A DNA stretch of 64,000 bases from Dyella humicola (GTDB lineage Bacteria > Pseudomonadota > Gammaproteobacteria > Xanthomonadales > Rhodanobacteraceae): the NCBI RefSeq assembly GCF_026283945.1, contig NZ_JAPDPC010000001.1:2542001-2606000 (forward strand). The letters run 5' to 3'. Both the position numbers and the translations under genes were made by a program. Of this stretch, positions 1-7,533 are shown one piece after another (the first letter of the stretch is position 1; each line of letters begins with the position of its first letter). Below the pieces are notes generated by a model. It was not told the DNA's origin. It saw nothing but the letters and a program-made list of their open reading frames with translations, and made no database searches.

Positions 1-462
1 CTTCATCACCAGTTTGATCGTATCTGGCATGACGGGCTCGGGCTCGTCCACTTCGGGAAACGCTGCCTCATAACCATCCAGCACGGCTTCCATCATTTCG
101 GCCGTGGTAATGCCCGGGAGATCCGAGCCTCGCGCCGCCATCGCCAGGGACAACGAGAGCCGGATGAGGTCGTAGGCCGGATTGCTGATGACGCTTTGAT
201 CGAAATCGCGTAGCTGTATATGCACACGACCTTGATCGTCGGCCACCGGCCCCAGGTTGCCGACATGGCAATCACCGCAGATCCAGATCGCCGGCCCATC
301 GGGCAGAAGGGACGCGCCTTCGTCCGCAAGCCAAGCGTAGAACTGCCCGGTATTTCCGCGCACATAAGCATGGGCGGATCGCGCCATCTTGCGATGGCGC
401 CTTGTCGCCAGCGCTGCTGCCCGGCGACGGGGCGATAGGGTGGCTTGCTTCGCGCGTGACAT
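1..462 (-). CDS. DUF2252 family protein, N-terminal part (cut by left window edge)
   Basis: Only the first 154 codons lie in the window; the frame stays open to base 1. The visible part has a basic start, then KMARSAHAYVRGNT at about residues 25-38, GDCHVGNLGPV at about 63-73 and LRDFDQS soon after. These are hallmark stretches of the DUF2252 family, which is usually compared with kinase-like or aminoglycoside-phosphotransferase-like folds; no reaction is established for it. I chose the ATG at 462 because GAGGG lies six bases upstream of it. An in-frame ATG at 522 has no ribosome-binding site. The promoter would lie in the gap up to 773. The family call is firm, the function unknown. Confidence 0.8.
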   Translation of the reverse strand, partial: MSRAKQATLSPRRRAAALATRRHRKMARSAHAYVRGNTGQFYAWLADEGASLLPDGPAIWICGDCHVGNLGPVADDQGRVHIQLRDFDQSVISNPAYDLIRLSLSLAMAARGSDLPGITTAEMMEAVLDGYEAAFPEVDEPEPVMPDTIKLVMK

Positions 463-773
463 CGACTGCCCTCGGCCCAAGCCCTCATCCTCGTCGGCCT
501 GCGATGAAGGATTCGTTGTCATTACCGGGGAACACGCCAGGCGCAAGTAATCGTGGCGCCGCTGCCTAACGCGAATGCGCAAATCGCCGCCGCGTTTGTC
601 ATGACCATCGAGGCTGCGGGCATTGCGCAGTGGCGCCGCGAACGCGAGTGGTGTTCAATCATCAGCGCCGGATCACCCTGCCGCTGGCGCCACCTGGCCT
701 ACGAGCAGGCATGGCCGATGGCGATGCCATTCAGGCGCCAACGGGCCGTCGTGTCACCGCGAGGAGCCTCACG
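463..773. other. Gap between divergent genes, no gene seen
   Basis: About 310 bases separate the divergent DUF2252 and TraB/GumN-like genes. Both promoters must lie here, but I see no sigma-70 hexamer pair good enough to mark and no RNA gene. Short open frames in this stretch have no coding signature. Confidence 0.5.
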
Positions 774-1808
774 ATGCAAGGGAAGATCGCAATTTATGTC
801 GCCGCCCTGATCATGGCGATGCCTGTATGGGCGCAGTCTGCCGTGCCGCCCGCGAACGCCGCCAGCGCGATCAAGCCACCATCCCCCGACAGCGTTGTCA
901 GCCTTCAGGCCGTCACCGTGACCGGGCAACAGCCGGGTCCAGCGCTTTGGCGCGTACGCCGGGGTGATCACATCTTATGGGTGCTAGGCACACTGTCCCC
1001 CCTGCCCAAGCACGCAGAGTGGCAAACAGCACAGGTCGAAAAAGTCCTGGCAAGCGCCAAGGAATTGCTTGAACCGCCATCCGCCGAGTTGAAGATGCCG
1101 ACCAGCCTCTTCAACCGGCTGGCCTTGCAGCCTTCCGCCCGCCTGAACCCCGATGGCGCGACGCTACAAAAACTGCTCCCGCCGGAGATGTACGATCGAT
1201 GGCTGGTACTCAGGCGCCAGTACCTTGGCAATGACGACGCCCTGGAATACTTGCGCCCTATCGTCGTCGCCCAACAGCTCTACGAAGCGGCGCTGGCGTC
1301 GGCGGGCCTCACCAATGAAACCGATGTCGCCGCCATCGTGCAGAAGCTGGCGCGCAAGCACGGCACGCGCGTTCTTCCGGTCACCTATCAGCTGCTCATA
1401 CCGCACGCGCCGCCACTCGCCCAGACGGCCGATCAGGGCAGGCAGCAGGATATCGCCTGCCTGGATCAGACCATGCACCTCGTCGAGCACGACATGGGCA
1501 CGCTCACCAAACGCGCCAATGCCTGGGCTACCGGAGACATGAGGACACTGCAGAGCCTGTCGCAGGGGGCGACCTACGAGTCATGCGTGGTCGCCGCGAT
1601 CAATGGCGATTTTGCGCAGCAGCTGAATATTCCCGACCTGCCGCAACGCATCGAAAAGGCGTGGATGGAGGCTGCCGAATCCTCGCTCGTTCGAAACAAC
1701 CGTTCCGTCGCCGTGCTGTCGATGGAACAAATACTCGCGCCCGACGGTTTCCTCGCCAAACTCAAGGCCCAGGGCTATCGCGTGGAGGCCCCGGATGAGC
1801 AGAATTAG
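774..1808 (+). CDS. TraB/GumN family protein, secreted
   Basis: The 344-residue product starts with a signal peptide (about residues 1-22, hydrophobic run then VWAQS). After a short linker comes LWRVRRGDHILWVLGTLSPLPK at about 58-79 and a stretch of acidic and hydrophobic helices, the pattern of the TraB/GumN family. TraB-type proteins are compared with Tiki-like metalloproteases, but this copy has GTLSPLP where many members have a GxxH motif, so catalysis is doubtful. The ATG at 774 is preceded by GAGGAG at 761-766; the frame is open further upstream but without a signal peptide or ribosome-binding site. It stands alone, convergent with the acyltransferase gene. The role is unknown; a periplasmic location is likely. 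Confidence 0.75.
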   Translation: MQGKIAIYVAALIMAMPVWAQSAVPPANAASAIKPPSPDSVVSLQAVTVTGQQPGPALWRVRRGDHILWVLGTLSPLPKHAEWQTAQVEKVLASAKELLEPPSAELKMPTSLFNRLALQPSARLNPDGATLQKLLPPEMYDRWLVLRRQYLGNDDALEYLRPIVVAQQLYEAALASAGLTNETDVAAIVQKLARKHGTRVLPVTYQLLIPHAPPLAQTADQGRQQDIACLDQTMHLVEHDMGTLTKRANAWATGDMRTLQSLSQGATYESCVVAAINGDFAQQLNIPDLPQRIEKAWMEAAESSLVRNNRSVAVLSMEQILAPDGFLAKLKAQGYRVEAPDEQN

Positions 1809-1876
1809 CCAAGCAGAACTAGCTATATCCCGGCACCGATCACTACCGCCCCGCACCACGCCAACGGGTGAAGAGC

Positions 1877-1897
1877 AGCGCCGACTTCGCGCTTTTT
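1877..1897 (+). terminator. Weak terminator after the TraB/GumN gene
   Basis: A five-base stem AGCGC/GCGCT with a seven-base loop is followed by TTTTT. It sits about 70 bases after the stop at 1808 and just before the convergent acyltransferase gene. The stem is short, so this is tentative. Confidence 0.35.
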
Positions 1898-1905
1898 ATC
1901 GGCGG

Positions 1906-3072
1906 CTACGGCACATCCGTCGCCATGATCGGTGACGCGGGCGCCGTCGATGCAGGCGAGGTCTCGCCGGAAGGCTTCCGGTAACGATCACGCCAACGGA
2001 GGAAGGGACGCTCCACACCGTAGTGCAATAGCGCACCGACCAGCAGCACCGCCACGGCGTAAACGACGAAGGCGGCGAAGGCATGCCCGTCCAGATGCTG
2101 GCCCAGCGCCACACGGACGAGATGGAATACCGCCTTATGCGTGAGATAGAGGCTGTACGACACCAGTGCGAGCCAGCCCGCGCCGGGAATCTTCAGCCTC
2201 CCCAGCAAGCCCTGTGCACTGGTGCCAGCCAGCACGATAAACCCGAGGCCCAATGACAGCAGCGGGTAGCCCAGCAGCGACGGGATGAAACTCGCGCGAT
2301 CGCGAAACAGCCAGATGGCCGTGCCCGCGATGGCCAAGCCGATCAGCAGCAAGGCGTTCGCACGACGCTGCAGCCGCGCCCATAGCGGTTTGCGATAAGC
2401 CTTGATGGTGGCCAGCACCACACCCGCCAACAAACCATCCAGGCGCGACCATGAGGGATAGTAGATGCCTTCGAGGAAATGCCGCTGCGCTTCGGCGCCA
2501 TCGCCGGCGGCCCCGGCCGGTGCCAACTCCTGCAGCCACACGTAGCCACGAATCAGCATGCCGGCAGCAATGACCGCCATGCACACGGCGATAAACCGTG
2601 GTGCCGACGGCCGGCGCGCCAACCACCACGCCAACAACGGGAACAGCAGATAGAAGTGTTCTTCGACACACAGCGACCACACGTGCGAGAACGCGAGGTT
2701 GTGCTGGGCATCGATCAGCAAGTTCACCGTGAACGTCAGGAACTGCCACAGCGGCTGGATGCCAGGCGCTTCGCGGATCGCGGGCAGCGCGAAGTAAAGA
2801 GCCACCACGACCAGGTAGGCCGGCAGGATGCGGAAAGCCCGTCGCACATAGAAGTCGGCCAGTGACAGCGCCTGGTTTTCGGCCAGCGGCTTGAGCAACT
2901 GCGAACCGATGAGGTAGCCACTGAGGACGAAGAACAAGTCGACACCCATCCAGCCGTACTCTTCCACGCCGCCGAAGTGTCCCCAACCTCCCACGAAGTA
3001 GGAGTGGAAAATCATCACCCATACGATCGCGATCGCGCGCAGAAGATCCAGGCCTGGCAGGCGGTTCATCAT
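1906..3072 (-). CDS. Acyltransferase 3 family membrane protein (OafA/YrhL-like)
   Basis: A 388-residue, very hydrophobic protein of the acyltransferase-3 family, which moves acyl groups (often acetyl) onto sugars of O-antigen, exopolysaccharide or peptidoglycan across the inner membrane. The N-terminal helix carries the conserved histidine in WVMIFHSYF (about residue 23), followed by GVDLFFVLSGYLIG at about 43-56, the family signature. About ten transmembrane segments follow. Two adjacent ATG codons at 3072 and 3069 can serve as start; AAGGG lies just upstream. The C-terminal 30 residues are polar. No polysaccharide genes flank it, so the acceptor cannot be guessed. The membrane family is certain, the substrate unknown. 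Confidence 0.85.
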   Translation of the reverse strand: MMNRLPGLDLLRAIAIVWVMIFHSYFVGGWGHFGGVEEYGWMGVDLFFVLSGYLIGSQLLKPLAENQALSLADFYVRRAFRILPAYLVVVALYFALPAIREAPGIQPLWQFLTFTVNLLIDAQHNLAFSHVWSLCVEEHFYLLFPLLAWWLARRPSAPRFIAVCMAVIAAGMLIRGYVWLQELAPAGAAGDGAEAQRHFLEGIYYPSWSRLDGLLAGVVLATIKAYRKPLWARLQRRANALLLIGLAIAGTAIWLFRDRASFIPSLLGYPLLSLGLGFIVLAGTSAQGLLGRLKIPGAGWLALVSYSLYLTHKAVFHLVRVALGQHLDGHAFAAFVVYAVAVLLVGALLHYGVERPFLRWRDRYRKPSGETSPASTAPASPIMATDVP

Positions 3073-3436
3073 GATCCCTTGATGTGAATCTGGCTGGCGA
3101 TCATGCCTGCCATACATGCCCATTCGGAGCAGCTTTTGGGGCGCCGCCGTGGCACGAGGCACCGATTTTCATGAAATCTGATACGTGAAAAAAAAGCGCG
3201 GCGCCACTAGCCGCCTGGCGGCCAGGATCGTGTCTAGCTATGGCGCGTGGTCTGGCCGTGGCATCACTGTATTTGGGCTTCTGCCCGCGCCCAAGGCGTC
3301 ATCGTCAGGACGAAAACGACGACGCCATCGATAGCTGACGATGGCGCCAGTCATTGCCGCGGCCCCTGGGCCAACACGCTTCCCGCAGCGTCTTCATCGC
3401 AATACGGAACGCGTGGTGGCCAGAGGCTGAGCTGTC
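3073..3436. other. Intergenic stretch with overlapping hairpins
   Basis: About 360 bases between two leftward genes. I see no gene. Positions 3295-3347 hold two overlapping inverted repeats, GGCGTCATCGT with ACGACGACGCC and CGCCATCG with CGATGGCG. They lie about 90-140 bases beyond the stop of the carboxypeptidase gene and may act in termination, although neither has a clear U-tract. The acyltransferase promoter should lie between them and 3072. Confidence 0.45.
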
Positions 3437-5002
3437 TTACTTGGCGTTGTACATCGCCGCGGCGTCAGCCTTGAACGAAGCGGCACTGGCGGGACGGCTA
3501 TAGAACATGTGGCCACCCGGATAGACCGACAACTTCACGCGCTGGGTCTGACCAAAGCCGGGCATCTGGTTGAGGATCAGCTGCGAGGTATAGAACGGGC
3601 AGGACAAGTCGTTGTAGCCGTGCACGATCAGGGCCTTCATGTTCGGATCGTTGCCGATCGCCTTGCGCAGGTCGGCCACCGGCTTGTCGTTCGCATCGCC
3701 ACGGTCCCATGCCTTGTTCACCGCATACGACAGCGCCTCGTAATGAGCATCGGTCTTCCAACCCACTTCGCGGGTCACGAAGTCCACCATCGCGCTCGTC
3801 GTCGGCGCAAGCAGGGCTTCCAGGATCGGATCGCCCGACTGGCGTTCGGCGGAACCGGGGAATGGATCGAACGCGGTCACGTTGGAGTCGTACACGCTGC
3901 CGATCTTCTTGTCGTTGCGATGCACTTCACGCAGGAAGGTGCCGATATCGACGCGCCCGTCGAGCTTCGCCACCACCGACGGGTCCAGACCGGTATAGGC
4001 CGAAACCTTCTGCACCATCCGGCTGATCGCGCCCGGGTCCGAACGGCCGGCCAGGAAGTCGGTGACGTACTGGGTGCGCACATAGTTTTCGACGTCGCCC
4101 ATCGCCGCTGGCGTCAGCTTGCCCTGGCTCTCCAGGTGGGCGGCGGTCATCGACGGCAGGTTGATCATCCACGGCAGCGGCGACAGCGCGTCGCCATCAC
4201 CAATGGCGGCCGGATCGAGATAAGGCGAAACCATTACCAGGCCATTCACGCCCACGCCCATCTGCGTCTGCAAGGCGTAGGCGATACGCGGCGCACGGTA
4301 ACCACCGTAGCTCTCGCCCATCACATACTTGGGTGCGCGCAGGCGGCCGTGCTTGACCAGCCAGTCATACACCACGCGCGACAGATACTTGATGTCCGCC
4401 TCGGTGGAATAGAAGTCCTTCTTGGTGGTGTCCTCGTCTTCCAGCGAACGCGAGAAGCCGGTACCGACCGGGTCGATGAACACCAGATCGCTCATATCGA
4501 GCCAGGTGTTCGGGTTGTCCTGGGTGATCGCGGCGTCCGACGGTGCATCGCCATCCACACCGAACTGGATGCGCTTGGGACCGATGGCGCCCATGTTGAG
4601 ATAAACCGACGAAGCACCCGGACCACCGTTGAAGGCGAACGTCACTGGTCGGTGAGGATCGTTGCCCGGAACGGTATACGCGGTGTAGACCACCTCGGCG
4701 ATTTTCTTGCCCTTGGCGTTACGCACCGGAATCACGCCCACCGTCGCCTCGTAGGAAACGGTGCGGCCACCCACCTTGACGCTTTGCTTGATGGTCTTGT
4801 CAGCGGGCAGCGGCGGCAGCTCGATGTCGCTCTTCTTTTCGGCGGCACCCGCATCGGCAGCGGCAGGCTTGGCATCAGGCTTGGCATCAGCGGCGGCGGC
4901 AACCGTCCACGGCGCCAGCGCCAGGCCAGCTGCCAGCACAACGGCACACCAGGCGGCACGTCGCCCCACACGAGTTACACGAACAGGCAAATCACGAATC
5001 AT
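3437..5002 (-). CDS. Serine carboxypeptidase-like peptidase, family S10, secreted
   Basis: The 521-residue product has a long signal sequence (residues 1-38, basic then AVVLAAGLALAPWTVAAAA) and an Ala/Lys-rich linker. It carries the S10 serine carboxypeptidase marks in order: NGGPGASSVYLNMG near residue 126 (oxyanion region), GESYGGYR with the nucleophile serine, HGYNDLSCP with the aspartate, and GGHMFYSRP with the catalytic histidine near the C-terminus. S10 enzymes remove C-terminal residues from peptides at acidic pH. Bacterial members with the GGPG/GESYGGYR pattern are common in xanthomonads. The start at 5002 gives a sensible signal peptide; the ribosome-binding site is poor (GAGACG). 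It likely acts in the periplasm or outside. It is a single gene with no clear partner. Confidence 0.88.
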   Translation of the reverse strand: MIRDLPVRVTRVGRRAAWCAVVLAAGLALAPWTVAAAADAKPDAKPAAADAGAAEKKSDIELPPLPADKTIKQSVKVGGRTVSYEATVGVIPVRNAKGKKIAEVVYTAYTVPGNDPHRPVTFAFNGGPGASSVYLNMGAIGPKRIQFGVDGDAPSDAAITQDNPNTWLDMSDLVFIDPVGTGFSRSLEDEDTTKKDFYSTEADIKYLSRVVYDWLVKHGRLRAPKYVMGESYGGYRAPRIAYALQTQMGVGVNGLVMVSPYLDPAAIGDGDALSPLPWMINLPSMTAAHLESQGKLTPAAMGDVENYVRTQYVTDFLAGRSDPGAISRMVQKVSAYTGLDPSVVAKLDGRVDIGTFLREVHRNDKKIGSVYDSNVTAFDPFPGSAERQSGDPILEALLAPTTSAMVDFVTREVGWKTDAHYEALSYAVNKAWDRGDANDKPVADLRKAIGNDPNMKALIVHGYNDLSCPFYTSQLILNQMPGFGQTQRVKLSVYPGGHMFYSRPASAASFKADAAAMYNAK

Positions 5003-5266
5003 CAGGCGTCTCACACGGAAGCGTTTCAAGGGAAGCGGCAAACTCGCCAGGTACGCGCTCCCCGACCACCGCTCTCGATGAAAGCGGCCGGATACGCGCG
5101 ACATGCGAACCGCCATTGATGCGGCAAGCCGGGGGCATGTCACCAGTGCCGTAAGGCAGGGGTAAGCAGCGGTGGGCGACTTGCGGCGACTCGGGATCGA
5201 GCCTGACGTCAGCCGCAGCACGGACCGCGGCATGCCGCAGCGCAGACGCTTCGGCTCGCGCTGGAC

Positions 5267-6205
5267 TCAGGTCATCGCGTCCGCATCAGCGAGACGCAGG
5301 CGCGTCACATCGCGCAACGGCGGCGCACCGAAATGGCGGCTGTATTCGCGACTGAATTGCGAAGGGCTTTCATAGCCTACTCGATGCGCCGCCGTGGCGA
5401 CGTCGCATTGATCGACCAGCAACAGGCGGCGCGCCTCATGCAGGCGCAACTGCTTTTGATACTGCAGCGGACTCATGGCCGTGATCGCGCGAAAGTGATG
5501 ATGCAGCGACGACGCACTCATGTTCACGCGCCCGGCCAGGTCATCGATACGCAGTGGCTCGTCGTAGTGGCGACGCAGCCAGTCGATGGCCCGCGAAACC
5601 TGGTGACCCTGGCTACCGGAGGTCGCGATCTGCGCGAGATGTGCGCCCTGCTCGCCCGTCAGCAGGCGATAGAGCAACTCATGCTCGATCAGCGGCCCCA
5701 GCACGGCCAGGTCGTCCGGCGCATCGAGCAGGCGCGCCAGCCGCAACAAAGGGTCGAGCAGGCCGCCATCCAGGGGACTGAACGCCAAGCCCCGTGACGA
5801 CACCGGTGCGGCGCGAGGCGTTTTCACCCCGGGCAACAGTTCGCGGATGCGCTGCAGGTCCAACTGAAACGTCAGGCACAGGCATGGTTCGTCCGGTGTC
5901 GCGCGCAGCACCTGCGACGACACCGGCACATCGACCGAGGTCACCAGATACGAAGCGGGTTCATGCACAAACGTCTGCTGCCCCAGCAGGATCTGCTTGG
6001 CACCCTGCAGGGCCAGTCCCAGGCCCGGCCCGTACATGGCGCAGGTAGGCACGCTGGGCGAGTCGGCGCGGAACAGGCTCAGGGTCGGCCAGCGCGTGGC
6101 ATGCACGCCCTGGCCCGGTGTCAATCGTTCAACGACCGCTGTCAATTCCTCGCGCCCCTGTTCGAGACGCAAATCCAATGCACGGGAAGAAAGCTTGTTA
6201 TTCAT
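5267..6205 (-). CDS. AraC family transcriptional regulator with AraC_N domain
   Basis: The 312-residue protein has an AraC_N-type N-terminal domain (cupin-like, with the stretch MYGPGLGLALQGAKQILLG at about 58-76) and a C-terminal AraC DNA-binding domain with two helix-turn-helix units from about residue 205 (IDWLRRHYDEPLRIDDLA and RVGYESPSQFSREYSRHFG). It is divergent from the alcohol dehydrogenase gene, with starts 176 bases apart. AraC_N regulators next to aldehyde or alcohol reductases (as with YqhC and yqhD in Escherichia coli) often sense electrophilic aldehydes. Control of the neighbour is therefore the likely role, but the inducer is not visible. See the direct repeat at 6279-6309. 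Confidence 0.9.
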   Translation of the reverse strand: MNNKLSSRALDLRLEQGREELTAVVERLTPGQGVHATRWPTLSLFRADSPSVPTCAMYGPGLGLALQGAKQILLGQQTFVHEPASYLVTSVDVPVSSQVLRATPDEPCLCLTFQLDLQRIRELLPGVKTPRAAPVSSRGLAFSPLDGGLLDPLLRLARLLDAPDDLAVLGPLIEHELLYRLLTGEQGAHLAQIATSGSQGHQVSRAIDWLRRHYDEPLRIDDLAGRVNMSASSLHHHFRAITAMSPLQYQKQLRLHEARRLLLVDQCDVATAAHRVGYESPSQFSREYSRHFGAPPLRDVTRLRLADADAMT

Positions 6206-6278
6206 GACTTTGCTGATATTTCGGGCCCGACTAGATTGCCTGTTCCTCCGCCCGATGGCGAGCGCGAGGCATGCAGCA

Positions 6279-6309
6279 TCGCAGGATCAGGCAAGGATCT
6301 CGCAGGATC
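6279..6309. promoter_or_regulatory. Direct repeat, candidate AraC-type operator
   Basis: TCGCAGGATC occurs twice, at 6279-6288 and 6300-6309, with a 21-base period. Two direct half-sites two helical turns apart are typical of AraC family binding. The site lies 73 to 103 bases upstream of the dehydrogenase ATG, a position suited to activation. No binding is shown. Confidence 0.4.
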
Positions 6310-6381
6310 CGGCTACCCGTGGCCGGACCACGACTCGCATACTCCCCTCCTTCGCTATCCCCCGTCCCCAAGGAGTTACGC

Positions 6382-7443
6382 ATGGCCCTCTCCATCCTCG
6401 GCTACGCAGCCCAATCGGCTACCACCGCACTGGCTCCCCACCATTTCCAGCGCCGCGACCCGCGTCCAGATGACGTGGTGATCGACATTCTCTATTGCGG
6501 CGTGTGCCACACGGACATCCACCAGGCCCGCAACGAATGGCATGGCAGTGTGTATCCGATGGTGCCTGGCCACGAAATCGTCGGTCGCGTCAGCGCCATT
6601 GGCTCCAAGGTGAGCAAGTTCAAGCTCGGCGACATGGTCGGCGTCGGTTGCATGGTTGATTCCTGCCAGCACTGCGCCGCGTGCGAGGCCGGGCTGGAGC
6701 CGTATTGCGTCGAAGGCCCCACCTGGACCTATAACGGGACGGATCGCCATGACGGCCAGCCGACCCACGGCGGTTATTCCGAGCGCATCGTGGTGTCGGA
6801 CAAGTTCGTGGTCAGCATCTCCGACAAGCTCGACCCGAAGGCGGCAGCGCCCTTGTTGTGTGCCGGCATCACCACCTGGTCACCGCTGCGCCACTGGAAC
6901 ATCGGCAAGGGCAGCAAGGTCGCCGTGGTCGGCCTGGGCGGCCTGGGCCACATGGGCCTGAAGTTTGCCAAGGCGATGGGCGCAGAGGTAACACTGTTTA
7001 CCCGATCCCCCGGCAAGGAAGCCGAAGCTCGCAAGCTCGGCGCCGACCACGTGGTGTTGTCCACCGATGCCGCACAGATGGCCGCGGCGGCGCGTCAGTT
7101 CGATTTCATTCTGGACACGGTGCCCTCGCAGCACGACCTCAATCCCTACCTCAACACGCTCACGCTCAACGGCGTGCTGTGCCTGGTGGGTTTGCTGGAA
7201 GCGATCGAGCCGCCGGTGCAGGCTGCCATGGTGGTGCTGGGCCGTCGCTCGATCTCCGGCTCGGCCATCGGCGGTATCGCCGAGACGCAGGAAATGCTCG
7301 ATTTCTGCGCCGAGCACGGCATCGTCAGCGACATCGAAATGATCGATATTCAGGACATCAACCAGGCCTACGAGCGCGTGTTGAAGAGCGATGTGAAGTA
7401 TCGCTTCGTGATCGACATGGCGTCGCTCAAGCAGACCGCCTGA
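6382..7443 (+). CDS. yahK: Zinc-dependent NADP alcohol dehydrogenase / aldehyde reductase, YahK-like
   Basis: A 353-residue medium-chain zinc dehydrogenase of the cinnamyl-alcohol-dehydrogenase class. It has YCGVCHTD with the first catalytic zinc ligands, GHEIVGRV, the structural zinc cluster in the CMVDSCQHCAACEAG stretch, and the nucleotide-binding GLGGLGHMGLKFAKAMGAEV. Long blocks near the C-terminus (ETQEMLDFCAEHGIV, VKYRFVID) are characteristic of YahK, which reduces a broad range of aldehydes with NADPH. AAGGAG at 6370-6375 fixes the start at 6382. The divergent AraC-type gene suggests induction by an aldehyde. It probably detoxifies reactive aldehydes in the cytoplasm. Confidence 0.93.
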   Translation: MALSILGYAAQSATTALAPHHFQRRDPRPDDVVIDILYCGVCHTDIHQARNEWHGSVYPMVPGHEIVGRVSAIGSKVSKFKLGDMVGVGCMVDSCQHCAACEAGLEPYCVEGPTWTYNGTDRHDGQPTHGGYSERIVVSDKFVVSISDKLDPKAAAPLLCAGITTWSPLRHWNIGKGSKVAVVGLGGLGHMGLKFAKAMGAEVTLFTRSPGKEAEARKLGADHVVLSTDAAQMAAAARQFDFILDTVPSQHDLNPYLNTLTLNGVLCLVGLLEAIEPPVQAAMVVLGRRSISGSAIGGIAETQEMLDFCAEHGIVSDIEMIDIQDINQAYERVLKSDVKYRFVIDMASLKQTA

Positions 7444-7488
7444 GGCAACAACGACAGCTGCCAGTAGAGGCTTGAACGGGTCTTTGCT

Positions 7489-7516
7489 CGTCATCCCAGC
7501 GAAAGCTGGGATGACG
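7489..7516. repeat. Perfect palindrome with GAAA loop (REP-like or terminator)
   Basis: CGTCATCCCAGC, GAAA and GCTGGGATGACG form a perfect 12-base stem with a GAAA tetraloop between the convergent dehydrogenase and ClC genes. Palindromes of the type CATCCCxGCGAAAGCxGGGATG are common dispersed repeats in Proteobacteria. Only one copy is in this window. It has no U-tract in either direction. Confidence 0.7.
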
Positions 7517-7533
7517 GCTTGTTCAGACCTTCC

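Noticed and set aside
3509-5119. Open frame of over 500 codons on the plus strand opposite the S10 peptidase
   Set aside because: Mirror of a real gene with signal peptide and catalytic motifs; the plus-strand product is an Arg/His-rich string without domains.
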